Source: Cognatilysobacter claricitrinus
GTDB lineage: Bacteria; Pseudomonadota; Gammaproteobacteria; Xanthomonadales; Xanthomonadaceae
DNA length: 64,000 nt
Direction: 5' to 3'
NCBI RefSeq assembly: GCF_045866565.1
Contig: NZ_BAAFZV010000003.1
Location: 62,001-126,000 of the forward strand
Part shown: positions 26,330 to 35,012 of the stretch, piece by piece
How positions within the stretch are numbered: the stretch's first letter is position 1
Layout: each line of letters starts with the position of its first letter
Made by a program: the position numbers and the translations under genes
The notes under the pieces: model-generated
Told to the model about the DNA's origin: nothing
The model's database searches: none
The model's input: only the letters and a program-made list of their open reading frames with translations

Positions 26330-26346
26330 GGGAGGACTGCCCTCCC
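26330..26346 (+). promoter_or_regulatory. Hairpin upstream of the GGDEF-EAL gene
   Basis: gggagg-actgc-cctccc forms a 6-bp stem with a 5-base loop, 25 bases upstream of the ribosome site used for the GGDEF-EAL protein. It may be a weak terminator for mpg or a leader element. Confidence 0.35.
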
Positions 26347-26383
26347 ATTGGCGTGGCCGAGATGGCGGTCGGAGATGGACTCG

Positions 26384-29320
26384 ATGGGAACGGCATTGAA
26401 CGCGATGAGGAGCGAACGGGCACCGGCAGCGGAGCGTCAGCGCATCGGGCGCTCGCTCGGCGGCCTGCTCGACGCTGCCGACATCACGGACTTCGCCGAG
26501 CGCGTCGAGGCCTACCTGCTCGGCGAAGGCTACGAGCGGGTTGCGGTGGTCTGGCGCACCGCCGGCAGCGAACTGCATGCGTCGGCGACCGCGACGCTCG
26601 TGGACGGTGACCTCGACCTGGCGCGTTCGGCGCGTTCCAGCAACGACTGGGCGGTGGACCCGTCGCGCGGCCGCGTGGCCGCGTGCATCGAAGTGCAGGC
26701 CAGCGGCGACGCGATCGGTGTCGTCCTCGATGGCCAGGCGCACATGCGCGCGCAGGTGCGCGAGCAGTGCGAGCTGCTCGCACCGGTTGCGCGCGCGGTG
26801 TTCGAGAAGAACCGCCTCACCGAATCGATGCGTGCGCTGGAACGCTCCGAGCAGCTGCAGTCGGCGCTGTTCCAGATCGCCGACATGGCGAGCTCGGAAA
26901 TGGACCTCGAGGACATGCTGCGCGAGCTGCATGCCATCGTCGGCCGCTTCATGTACGCCGAGAACTTCTACATCGCGCTGTACGACGAACAGAAGGACGC
27001 GATCCGCTTCATCTACCTCGTCGACACCGAAGACACGATCACGCGTCCGCCCAACGAGTTCATCTCGATGGACGTGCTCGAGCGCGGCCTGACCTGGTAC
27101 GTGATCCGCGACAAGCATCCGCTGATGGGTTCGATGGCTGCGATGCGCAAGCAGATCTCGGGCCCGATGCGCGACATCGGCATGGACGCCTACGACTGGC
27201 TCGGCGTTCCGATCCTCGTCGGCAACAGCGTGCGCGGCGTGCTGGTGGTGCAGAGCTACATCGAGCGCCCGCGCTACACCCCGGCCGACCAGGCGCTGCT
27301 GGCGTATGTCGGCAGCCACATCCTGACCGCGCTCGACCGCAAGCTGCAGCAGGAAGAACTCGAGCGGCGCGTCGAAGAGCGCACGCAGGCGCTCACGTTG
27401 GAGGTGCAGGAACGCCAGCGCAGTGTCCGCATCCAGGAGACGCTGTACCGCATCGCCGAGCTGTCGCACACCGCGACCAATCTCGACGAGTTCCACGCGG
27501 CGGTACACCGCATCGTTGGTGAGTTCCTCGACGCGCGGAACTTCTACATTGCGCAGCTCTCCGACGACGGCAACACCCTGCATTTCCCCTATTTCGTCGA
27601 CCAGTACGGCAACAAGGCGGAAAGCCGCCCGCTCGGCCGCGGCGTATCCGAGTACGCGATGCGCTACGGCAAGCCGCTGCTTCTCGACATGACGGACCCG
27701 GATACGATCGAACATATCCGCGACCTGCAGCGTCGCGGCGAGCTCAGCATGATCGGCAAGGAGTCGGTCGCATGGCTCGGCGTCCCACTGGTGCTGGGCG
27801 ACACCGTCATGGGCCTGCTCGCGGTGCAGAGCTATACCCCGGGCGTCGGTTATTCCACGCGCGACCGCGAACTGCTCACCTTCATCAGCTACCAGATTGC
27901 GAATGGCCTCGAGCGCCAGCGCGCGGCGGCCGAACTCAAGAACGCGTATTCGGATCTCGAAAAGCGCGTTGCGGAGCGGACGTTCGAGCTGTCCGAACAG
28001 ATCGAGGTGCGCGAGCAGATCGAGCAGCGCCTCAAGCACGAAGTGCTGCACGACTCGCTGACCGGCCTGCCCAACCGCGCCTACCTGCGCGACCAGCTGG
28101 TACGCGCGCTCGCCCATCGCGAACGCGACCCGCACTACCGCTTCGCCGTGCTGTTCATGGATCTCGACCGCTTCAAGGTCATCAACGACTCGGTCGGCCA
28201 TCTGGTCGGCGATGCGTTGCTCAAGGAAGTCGCGCGCCGCTTCAGCAAGTGCGTGCGCGGCGGCCGCGACATGGTGGCGCGCCTGGGCGGCGACGAGTTC
28301 GCGATCTTGATGGAAGTTGATTCGCCCGAATCGGCGATGCGCATGGGCCAGCGCGTGATCGATGCGCTGAAGGAGCCGGTGCGCGTCGAAGGCAAGGAAC
28401 TGTTCTCCGGCGTCAGCGTCGGCATCACCCTGAGCAGCCCGCACTACACGTCACCGGAAGACCTGCTGCGCGACGCCGACATCGCGATGTACCGCGCCAA
28501 GGCCGGCGGCCGCCATCGCATCGAGGTGTTCGACGAACAGCTGCACGAGCAGGCACTGCAACTGCTCGAAGTGGAAAGCGACCTGCGGCGCGCGATCACG
28601 CGCCAGGAATTCGAGCCCTACTTCCAGCCGATCGTCCGACTCATGGATGGCGCGGTGGTCGGTTACGAGGCGCTGATCCGCTGGAACCATCCGGACCGGG
28701 GCGTGCTTGCGCCGGGCGCATTCCTGCATGTCGCCGATGCGAGCGGCAGCATGGAGGCGATCGACTGGCAGATGTTCGAGCGCACGCTCGACTGCATTCC
28801 GGGGCTGCTCAAGCCGGGGCAGTACGTCAACCTCAACTTCTCGCCGCGCCACTTCCGTTCGCAGGAACTCGACGAACGTTTCCTGCAACTGGTCGCCGCC
28901 AAGGGCGTGTCGCCGTCGCAGGTGCGCATCGAGGTTACCGAGGGCGCGCTGCTCGAGAATCCCGAGCAGATCGGCCTGGTGTTCAACCGCCTGCGCGAGA
29001 GCGGCGTGCTGATCGCGCTCGACGACTTCGGCACGGGCTATTCGTCGCTGAGCTACCTGCACCGGTTCAAGCTGCACACGGTCAAGATCGATCGCTCGTT
29101 CATCAGCGACCTGCAGATCGAGGAAGAGGGCGGCAGCACCGCGGTGGTGCGCGCGATCCTCGCGTTGTCGCGCGCACAACGGCTCGAGGTGGTCGCCGAA
29201 GGCATCGAGACCGAGGCGCAGCGACACGCACTGCTGTCGCTCGGCTGCGAGCTCGGCCAGGGCTACTTCTTCGCCAAGCCGGCGTCGCTGGGATCGATCC
29301 TGGCGTCGCGCGGCCAGTGA
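26384..29320 (+). CDS. Dual GAF, GGDEF and EAL domain protein (cyclic-di-GMP turnover)
   Basis: Cytoplasmic signalling protein that can make and/or degrade c-di-GMP. The ATG at 26384 has GGAG 9 bases upstream; in-frame ATGs at 26321 and 26375 are alternatives. The 978-residue order is: N-terminal region of about 150 residues, GAF-1 (about 165-305), coiled coil, GAF-2 (about 345-500), second coiled coil, GGDEF, EAL. The GGDEF motif is intact ('RLGGDEFAIL', residue about 635), as are the EAL landmarks: EALIRW at about 762, 'EVTEGALLEN', 'LDDFGTGYSSLSYL', 'KIDRSFI' and 'VAEGIETEAQ'. Both activities may therefore be present, set by GAF ligands. There is no membrane segment. Its 3' end overlaps the next gene tail-to-tail by 58 bases. 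Confidence 0.93.
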   Translation: MGTALNAMRSERAPAAERQRIGRSLGGLLDAADITDFAERVEAYLLGEGYERVAVVWRTAGSELHASATATLVDGDLDLARSARSSNDWAVDPSRGRVAACIEVQASGDAIGVVLDGQAHMRAQVREQCELLAPVARAVFEKNRLTESMRALERSEQLQSALFQIADMASSEMDLEDMLRELHAIVGRFMYAENFYIALYDEQKDAIRFIYLVDTEDTITRPPNEFISMDVLERGLTWYVIRDKHPLMGSMAAMRKQISGPMRDIGMDAYDWLGVPILVGNSVRGVLVVQSYIERPRYTPADQALLAYVGSHILTALDRKLQQEELERRVEERTQALTLEVQERQRSVRIQETLYRIAELSHTATNLDEFHAAVHRIVGEFLDARNFYIAQLSDDGNTLHFPYFVDQYGNKAESRPLGRGVSEYAMRYGKPLLLDMTDPDTIEHIRDLQRRGELSMIGKESVAWLGVPLVLGDTVMGLLAVQSYTPGVGYSTRDRELLTFISYQIANGLERQRAAAELKNAYSDLEKRVAERTFELSEQIEVREQIEQRLKHEVLHDSLTGLPNRAYLRDQLVRALAHRERDPHYRFAVLFMDLDRFKVINDSVGHLVGDALLKEVARRFSKCVRGGRDMVARLGGDEFAILMEVDSPESAMRMGQRVIDALKEPVRVEGKELFSGVSVGITLSSPHYTSPEDLLRDADIAMYRAKAGGRHRIEVFDEQLHEQALQLLEVESDLRRAITRQEFEPYFQPIVRLMDGAVVGYEALIRWNHPDRGVLAPGAFLHVADASGSMEAIDWQMFERTLDCIPGLLKPGQYVNLNFSPRHFRSQELDERFLQLVAAKGVSPSQVRIEVTEGALLENPEQIGLVFNRLRESGVLIALDDFGTGYSSLSYLHRFKLHTVKIDRSFISDLQIEEEGGSTAVVRAILALSRAQRLEVVAEGIETEAQRHALLSLGCELGQGYFFAKPASLGSILASRGQ

Positions 29321-29811
29321 AGCTCGCGGCATGTCCGCACCACGCGGGCCAGCGCGTCGCCGGGAACGCCGGTGCGCACCGCACGGCCACCGCCGTACAG
29401 GGTGAATGACCTCGCCAGCAGCATGCGGTCGAGGATGGGCGCGTCGAGGGCGATCTTGGACCGGTAACCCCCGGCCGTCGTCCGCTCCAGCGGGTATTCC
29501 ATGCCGATGCCGTCGGCGATCAGCGTGACCTGCTGCAATTCGTCGGGAAGGATCGACGCGTCGATGCGCAGCAGCACCCGGGGATCGCCGCGGTCGCATT
29601 GCATGATCACGCCCGCATCGCCGGAGGGCGCGAGCCACGCCGCCTGCGCGCCGAGCCCCTCGCCGCGCGCCTGCCAGCGAATCGTCGCGGAAGCAGCCGT
29701 CGTCGCCTGACCAACTGCCGCTGGCGCGGCGTTCGCCCGCGCAGACACCAGCAGCGCCATCGCGAGCGCCAGCCTTGGCAATGTTGCCGCGGAATGTGAC
29801 GACGGTCTCAT
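29263..29811 (-). CDS. Secreted protein of unknown function
   Basis: 182-residue predicted periplasmic protein. A signal peptide ends near 'SARANAAPA'. The mature part contains strands such as 'AGVIMQCDRGDPRVLLRID' and 'VTLIADGIGMEYPLERT' and two Cys (in MQCD and RTCRE) that could pair. I do not recognise the family. The C-terminal 19 codons overlap the 3' end of the GGDEF-EAL gene on the other strand; they are polar (DPSDAGLAKK at the end) and could be dispensable. Confidence 0.65.
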   Translation of the reverse strand: MRPSSHSAATLPRLALAMALLVSARANAAPAAVGQATTAASATIRWQARGEGLGAQAAWLAPSGDAGVIMQCDRGDPRVLLRIDASILPDELQQVTLIADGIGMEYPLERTTAGGYRSKIALDAPILDRMLLARSFTLYGGGRAVRTGVPGDALARVVRTCRELHWPRDARIDPSDAGLAKK

Positions 29812-29957
29812 TAAAGGCGCAACCTACCGCCCGGCCGTGCCGGTGGCGTGCATCTGGCGCAGGTTTCCGACCGGCGGCGTTATCCGGGCCTCACTGGCCC
29901 GTGGCCTCTATCTAACGCACGAGCGGCCAGCATCGTGGACATACGATGGAGGACGCC

Positions 29958-30167
29958 ATGGGCAAGAACACCCACGACAAGCATCGCGACGCCGCCGGCC
30001 GCAGCAACCCGCCGCCCGGCCCCGACGACCTGGGCGGTCGTACGCACGCGCTGCGCGCCGGCAAGGACGGCCCGACCCAGCGCAAGTCGGCACAGCCGCA
30101 CGAGTCGGCTACCCGCGATGCGGGCCGCGACGACCGTCGCGACGGCAGCGATAGCGGCCGCGGCTGA
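29958..30167 (+). CDS. Small hydrophilic Arg/Asp/Gly-rich protein
   Basis: 69-residue strongly polar, probably disordered protein ('MGKNTHDKHRDAAGRSN' at the start; Arg/Asp repeats at the end). GGAGG is 5 bases before the ATG at 29958, a good initiation signal. No hydrophobic segment or known domain. First of three closely spaced genes ending in a thioredoxin-like protein. Function unknown; similar composition is seen in stress-associated hydrophilins. Confidence 0.6.
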   Translation: MGKNTHDKHRDAAGRSNPPPGPDDLGGRTHALRAGKDGPTQRKSAQPHESATRDAGRDDRRDGSDSGRG

Positions 30168-30176
30168 AAGCGGGCT

Positions 30177-30365
30177 GTGCACACCGATCCCGCCGAACAG
30201 CATGCGACCCGGCAGGCCAGCCGCATGGACGGCGTGGGCGACCTCGGTCATCGCGGCCACGAGGCCTCGCCCGCGAGCGGGCAGCACGCCCACGCGGCGG
30301 ACACTGCCGCCGGGTTCGAACGCGTCGGTTCGCGCGGTCCCACTTCCCGTCACGGCCACCACTGA
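30177..30365 (+). CDS. Small His-rich hydrophilic protein
   Basis: 62-residue polar protein with 9 His, ending in RHGHH. GTG start 9 bases after the preceding gene's stop, and its own stop is 3 bases before the thioredoxin gene, so it sits in an operon-like run. No known domain. The His content might bind metal, but composition alone is weak evidence, and the gene could be spurious. Confidence 0.45.
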   Translation: MHTDPAEQHATRQASRMDGVGDLGHRGHEASPASGQHAHAADTAAGFERVGSRGPTSRHGHH

Positions 30366-30368
30366 CGC

Positions 30369-30689
30369 GTGGCAGCGAGCCAGGCCTACGTCGCACAAGA
30401 GCCCGATCGCGCAGCGGTGGACGCTATGCGCGGCAACGTGCTGCTGGAATTCGGCGCACCGTGGTGCCCGCACTGCATCGCCGCCGAGCCGCTGGTCGAA
30501 CACGCGCTGGCGAGCCGCGACGACGTCGTCCACCTGCGCATCGAGGACGGGCGCGGCCGCCGGCTGGGGCGATCGTTCCGCGTGAAGCTGTGGCCGACCT
30601 TCGTGCTGATGCGCGACGGTGTCGAATATGCGCGTGCGGTGAGGCCGCGGTCGTCACGCGAAGTGGCGAGCCTTTTCGACGACGAGTGA
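30369..30689 (+). CDS. Thioredoxin-family protein
   Basis: 106-residue thioredoxin-fold protein with the redox motif C33-P-H-C36 ('FGAPWCPHC'; Pro-His between the cysteines as in DsbA, rather than the Gly-Pro of thioredoxin) and cis-Pro in 'LWPTFVLMRDG'. No signal peptide, so probably cytoplasmic. GTG start 3 bases after the preceding stop. Likely a disulfide reductase for an unknown partner. Confidence 0.85.
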   Translation: MAASQAYVAQEPDRAAVDAMRGNVLLEFGAPWCPHCIAAEPLVEHALASRDDVVHLRIEDGRGRRLGRSFRVKLWPTFVLMRDGVEYARAVRPRSSREVASLFDDE

Positions 30690-30780
30690 CGTGCGCTCGT
30701 CCAGCGGCGTGCGCCGCTGCGCAATCACCGACGCCGCGTGCACGACGCGCATGCATACCCGTCGCGATCGTTAGCGCGAC

Positions 30781-30807
30781 CTGACTCGAATCCACGCGAG
30801 TCAGTTT
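30781..30807 (+). terminator. Candidate terminator after the thioredoxin cassette
   Basis: Perfect 8-bp stem ctgactcg / cgagtcag with an 8-base loop, followed by ttt. It lies 92 bases after the thioredoxin-like stop codon and before the next gene. Confidence 0.45.
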
Positions 30808-30860
30808 CCAGCCGGGTCCCATTGCCTAGATTCGCAGCGTCTTTCCGAATCGAGTCCGCC

Positions 30861-31166
30861 ATGCACGCCATCCGTTCGCTCGCCGTTGCCGTCCTTCTTT
30901 CCGCGACCGTCGCCGCACCCGCCGCGCAGGCGGCGTGCCACGACCGCGTCGTCTATCACAAGAAGCCCGTGCAGGATCCGCATCGCGTTACCGGCACGGT
31001 GCTGGGCGCCGCGCTGGGTGGCCTCGTCGGCCACCAGATCGGTGGCGGCACCGGCAAGGATCTCGCGACCGTGGGCGGCGCCGTCGCCGGCGGCGTCGCC
31101 GGCCACAAGATCCAGCGCCACCAGCAGGAAAAGACGGTCAAGGAAGTCGTGCGCGTCTGCGACTGA
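30861..31166 (+). CDS. Glycine-zipper 2TM secreted protein
   Basis: 101-residue envelope protein. Signal peptide (to 'PAAQA'), then 'CHDRVVYHKKP', then a glycine-zipper region 'GTVLGAALGGLVGHQIGGG' with a second copy 'GGAVAGGVAGHKI', and a basic tail ending in Cys-Asp. This is the SlyB/Rickettsia-17-kDa-like 2TM domain, usually associated with outer-membrane integrity. The Cys right after the signal peptide is not preceded by a perfect lipobox (AQAAC), so lipidation is uncertain. Confidence 0.8.
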   Translation: MHAIRSLAVAVLLSATVAAPAAQAACHDRVVYHKKPVQDPHRVTGTVLGAALGGLVGHQIGGGTGKDLATVGGAVAGGVAGHKIQRHQQEKTVKEVVRVCD

Positions 31167-31257
31167 CGCACATCGACTCGCATGACATCGCGGCGACGGC
31201 GTCGATGCCGTCGCCGCGCGTGCGTACACTGCGCGCCCCGCCGCACGACGCCCGCCG

Positions 31258-31584
31258 ATGAGCGCCTACACCGATGTCGCCGAGGCCATCGTCGACCATG
31301 CCGATGCGATCGCGCGGCTGAGCGCGCAACGCCTGGACGCCACCGCATTCGACGCGGCGATCGACGAGCACGTCCACGCGATCCGCGTGCTGGCCGTGTC
31401 CCACATCGACCCGCTCGCCGACCGCGCCTTCTTCAAGGCGATCAAACTCGCGACGTCGCGCGTTGATGGCGTGTTCGTGCACATACCCGACGGCATCATC
31501 GAATTCATCATCGACACCGCGCGCGGCCAGCGCCGGTTCGAGCTGTGGAACGCCAAGGAACTCCGCGAGGGCGGGCCGGGCTGA
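31258..31584 (+). CDS. Small soluble protein of unknown function
   Basis: 108-residue predicted cytoplasmic protein, mostly helical in the first half ('YTDVAEAIVDHADAIARL', 'FFKAIKLATSRVDGVF') with a strand-rich end ('IPDGIIEFIIDTARGQRRFE'). I recognise no domain. Codon usage is consistent with a real gene. It stands between the glycine-zipper gene and the two-component system with gaps on both sides, so it is probably a single unit. Confidence 0.65.
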   Translation: MSAYTDVAEAIVDHADAIARLSAQRLDATAFDAAIDEHVHAIRVLAVSHIDPLADRAFFKAIKLATSRVDGVFVHIPDGIIEFIIDTARGQRRFELWNAKELREGGPG

Positions 31585-31746
31585 TTCACGGCTCCGCCGC
31601 CTCGCCGGCGTGCAGCGTCCTTGCGTGTTCTCCCGGCGGTCGCGAATACTCCGACACCGTAGTACCCATCATCGTTACCCACGCCGCTCGGCCCGCGACG
31701 GCGGCGTATGCATCGTCACGGTTTGTTTCGACTGGAGACGTCAGCC

Positions 31747-33147
31747 GTGATCGTTCCCATCAGTGTTCGCCTGTTCCTGATGGGACTGCTGTCGATGACG
31801 CTCGTCGGCCTGCTCGCGCTCGGTCTGGTGCGATGGAGCCTGGCCGACGCGCCGTCGCCGATGCCGCAGCGGGAGTCGCAGCGCGTGGATGCCCTGGCCG
31901 CTTCACTGTCGCAGCAGTTCGAGGCGCATGGCGATTGGCGTTTCCTGCCGGCAGACGCCGATGCGCGCACTGCGTGGCTCCGGTCCAACGTTGCGCGGTC
32001 GGCGGGTATTTCCGCCTACGCGCCCGGCGACGAAGCATCGACCCTCGCCGAACGCATCGCGCTCATCGATGCCAACGGTCGCCGCCTCGCCGGCACCGAG
32101 CCCGCGCCCGCGCTCGTCGCCATCGCATCGATCGATCGCCGCCGCTTGACGATTCCCGCGCACGGCGGCGTCGCCGGCTACCTGTCCGTCGCGCTGCCGC
32201 GAAACGCCGACGACGCGTTGACGGTCGCGTTCCTGATGCGCAAACAGCCCAGCCTCGCGGGGCTCGCCGCCTTGGCGTTCGCACTCGCGGCGCTCGCATC
32301 CGCGGTGGTCGCGGCGAGCTTCCGCAAACCATTGCGCGCACTCGTTGATGGTGCACGGCGGCTCGGTGACGGTGAATTCGACACACGCATCGACGCGCGT
32401 CGTCGCGACGAGTTCGGCGAACTCGCGCGATCGTTCAACGAACTCGGCGCGCAACTCGACGCGGCGCAAGCGTCGCGCCGGCGATGGATCGCCGACACAT
32501 CGCACGAACTGCGCACGCCGCTTGCGGTGCTGCAGGCGCAGGTCGAGGCGATGCAGGATGGCGTACGGCCCGTCACCGCCGAAGGCCTCACCGCGATGGC
32601 CGCGCAGGTCGCTGCCCTGGGCACGCTGGTGAACGATCTCAACCAGCTCGCGCGCGGCGATGTCGGCACCCTGCAGCTCGACCTGCAGCGCATCGACCCA
32701 TGGCAGGTGCTGGCCGCCGAATGGGCGCGTTTCGAGGACCGGCTGCGCAGCCGTCAGCTGCACCCGGAGTTGATCGCGCTATCCGCCCGCCGCGTCGCAA
32801 CCGGCGACCCCGTGCGACTCGCGCAGGTGCTGCGCAACGTCCTCGAGAACTGCGCGCGCTACGCCGCGACGGGCGGTCGCGTCGTGCTGTCGGGTGAAGT
32901 CGACGCTTCCACTCTGTCCGTGCATATCGACGACAGCGCGCCCGGCGTTGCCGACGACGCGCGCGATCGCCTCGGCGAACGCTTCTTCCGCGTCGACGCA
33001 TCGCGCAGCCGCGAACACGGCGGCAGCGGCCTCGGCCTCGCGCTCAGCCGTCAGATCGTCGAGGCGCATGGCGGACGATTGACCTTCGACGCCTCGCCGC
33101 TCGGCGGCCTGCGCGTCACCATCGCGCTTCCGGTGGACATCGCATGA
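31747..33147 (+). CDS. Sensor histidine kinase, BaeS-like
   Basis: Inner-membrane sensor kinase of 466 residues. The GTG at 31747 has GGAG 9 bases upstream. Order: transmembrane helix (about 5-27), periplasmic domain, second helix (about 170-192), HAMP, HisKA with phospho-acceptor H253 in 'ADTSHELRTPLAVL', then HATPase with N-box 'NVLENCARYA', 'DSAPGVAD' and 'GSGLGLALS'. All catalytic boxes are intact. Its stop overlaps the response-regulator start by 4 bases (ATGA). The BaeS likeness is in the overall architecture; the stimulus is unknown. Confidence 0.92.
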   Translation: MIVPISVRLFLMGLLSMTLVGLLALGLVRWSLADAPSPMPQRESQRVDALAASLSQQFEAHGDWRFLPADADARTAWLRSNVARSAGISAYAPGDEASTLAERIALIDANGRRLAGTEPAPALVAIASIDRRRLTIPAHGGVAGYLSVALPRNADDALTVAFLMRKQPSLAGLAALAFALAALASAVVAASFRKPLRALVDGARRLGDGEFDTRIDARRRDEFGELARSFNELGAQLDAAQASRRRWIADTSHELRTPLAVLQAQVEAMQDGVRPVTAEGLTAMAAQVAALGTLVNDLNQLARGDVGTLQLDLQRIDPWQVLAAEWARFEDRLRSRQLHPELIALSARRVATGDPVRLAQVLRNVLENCARYAATGGRVVLSGEVDASTLSVHIDDSAPGVADDARDRLGERFFRVDASRSREHGGSGLGLALSRQIVEAHGGRLTFDASPLGGLRVTIALPVDIA

Positions 33148-33806
33148 GTGCAACCGTGCTGATCGTCGAGGACGAGCCCGAGCTGGCGGGGATCGTCGCC
33201 GACTACGTGCGTGCGGCCGGACACGAAGCGGTCGTCATCAGCGACGGCGCCAGCGTGCTCGCGCAGACGCCGCAGCTGCGGCCCGACGTGATCGTGCTGG
33301 ACCTGATGCTGCCCGGGGTCGATGGCCTGACGTTGTGCCGCGAGATCCGTCGTGCGTCCGACGTGCCGATCATCATCACCACGGCCAAGGTCGAGGAGAT
33401 CGACCGCGTGATCGGGCTGGAGACCGGCGCTGACGACTACGTCTGTAAACCGTACAGCCCGCGCGAACTGGTGGCGCGCGTCAATGCGCAGCTGCGGCGT
33501 TATCGCGGTAGCGCGGAAGTGGCACCCGCGATCGTCGTCGACACGGCGACGCGCAGTGCACGCATGCACGGACGCGCGATCGACCTGACGCCAACCGAAT
33601 TCGCACTGTTCGCGGCGATGGCGCGCCGGCCGGGCGTGGTCTTCAATCGCGCGCAGCTGCTGGACGCGGTTGGACGCGACAACTTCGATGTCACCGAGCG
33701 CGCCGTCGACAGCCACATCAAGAACCTGCGTCGGAAACTGGTCGCGCAGGGTGGCGACGACGTGATCCAGTCCGTCTACGGCGCCGGCTACCGCGTCGAG
33801 TTCTGA
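33144..33806 (+). CDS. Response regulator, OmpR/BaeR-like
   Basis: 220-residue transcription factor paired with the preceding kinase. Receiver domain with phospho-acceptor D53 ('VIVLDLMLPGVDG'), switch Thr in 'IIITTAK' and K102 ('CKPYSPRELVARV'); C-terminal winged helix with 'LTPTEFALFAAMARRPGVVF' and 'VDSHIKNLRRKL'. Translationally coupled to the kinase. The target genes are not identifiable; the S41 peptidase gene starts 72 bases downstream on the same strand. Confidence 0.94.
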   Translation: MSATVLIVEDEPELAGIVADYVRAAGHEAVVISDGASVLAQTPQLRPDVIVLDLMLPGVDGLTLCREIRRASDVPIIITTAKVEEIDRVIGLETGADDYVCKPYSPRELVARVNAQLRRYRGSAEVAPAIVVDTATRSARMHGRAIDLTPTEFALFAAMARRPGVVFNRAQLLDAVGRDNFDVTERAVDSHIKNLRRKLVAQGGDDVIQSVYGAGYRVEF

Positions 33807-33878
33807 CCGGCTCCATCGTTCCTCCACAATCGCGGAAGACCCTGCGCGTGTCGATCAACGACGGACACGGAGCAGGAC

Positions 33879-34952
33879 ATGCACACGAGCAAGCGCAGGA
33901 CGGGCATGACGACGGTGGCGCGCGCATGCGTCATCGCGATGGGGTTGTCGCAGGCGGCGTGCGCGGCGGCGCCGGATGCGACCATCGATGCGGCATCGCG
34001 CGGGCAGGTGATCTCGGCGGTGGTCGCGCAGCTGCAACGCGCCTATGTGTTTCCAGGCACGGCGAAGGTGATGGTCGCGGACCTGCGGGCGCGCGAGAAA
34101 CGCGGCGACTTCAGCGGCGTCGACAGCGCGAACGACTTCGCCGACGCATTGACCAAGGCCATGCGCGACGCCAGCCATGACGCGCACATCGAAGTGCGCT
34201 ACTCGGCCGATGCCGTGCCGGACATGTCGGCGAAGCCCGACGCCAGCCAGGCGCCCGACGGCGATGAACTTGCACGGCAGCGACGACTGAACTTCGGTTT
34301 CTCCGGCGTCGAACGGCTCAAGGGCAATCTCGGCTACCTCGACGTGCACCAGTTCGGTCGCCCCGCCGGCGCCGCACCGCGGATCGCCGCCGCCATGGCG
34401 TTCCTTGCGCAGACCGACGCCCTGATCATCGACCTGCGCAAATGCGGCGGCGGTGATCCGGAGACCGTGATGGCGTTCGCCGGCTACCTGTATGACAAGC
34501 CGACGCATCTCAACGACGTGTACTGGCGCGACGAGAACCGCCTTGAAGCGCGCTGGACCCCGGCGACGGTGCCCGGCCCGCGCTATGGGCAGCGTCGCGA
34601 CGTCTACCTGCTCACCAGCAGCGATACGTTCTCCGGTTGCGAGGACCTCGCCTACGCGATGAAGAACAACCATCGCGCGGTGCTGATCGGCGAGACCACC
34701 GGCGGCGGCGCGCATGCGGGCGCGCCGCAACGCCTGACCGACCACTTCATGATGTTCGTGCCCACCGGTCGGCCGATCAATCCGATCACGCACGGCGACT
34801 GGGAAGGCGTCGGCGTGAAGCCGGATGTCGCGATCGATGCCGACGATGCGCTCGACACCGCGCAGATCGCCGCGCTGACGGTCCTCGCCGGCAACGAGCG
34901 CGACGCCGAGTGGAAGCGCAAGCTGGAAGAGCGCATCGGCGAGCTGAAATGA
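33879..34952 (+). CDS. S41-family peptidase (IRBP/CtpA type), secreted
   Basis: 357-residue exported serine protease. A signal peptide follows a basic start ('RRTGMTTVARACVIAMGL'), then a helical N-terminal domain and the S41 domain. The catalytic Ser is in 'SSDTFSGCEDLAYAMKNN' and the conserved 'AVLIGETTGGGAHAG' follows; 'ALIIDLRKCGGGDPETVM' is the usual strand-loop. There is no PDZ domain, unlike Prc at 5106. It may belong to the regulon or operon of the BaeSR-like system. The substrate is unknown. Confidence 0.88.
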   Translation: MHTSKRRTGMTTVARACVIAMGLSQAACAAAPDATIDAASRGQVISAVVAQLQRAYVFPGTAKVMVADLRAREKRGDFSGVDSANDFADALTKAMRDASHDAHIEVRYSADAVPDMSAKPDASQAPDGDELARQRRLNFGFSGVERLKGNLGYLDVHQFGRPAGAAPRIAAAMAFLAQTDALIIDLRKCGGGDPETVMAFAGYLYDKPTHLNDVYWRDENRLEARWTPATVPGPRYGQRRDVYLLTSSDTFSGCEDLAYAMKNNHRAVLIGETTGGGAHAGAPQRLTDHFMMFVPTGRPINPITHGDWEGVGVKPDVAIDADDALDTAQIAALTVLAGNERDAEWKRKLEERIGELK

Positions 34953-35012
34953 GCGGCCGGCGCGTGTGCGCGACCGTCGCGCGCGCGCGTCGTCCGGCGA
35001 CGGCGTCCTCGG

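Noticed and set aside
26126..28444. Long open frame (772 codons) antisense to the GGDEF-EAL gene
   Set aside because: It is His/Arg/Asp-rich without domain features and lies opposite a well-supported gene; long antisense frames are expected at this GC content.
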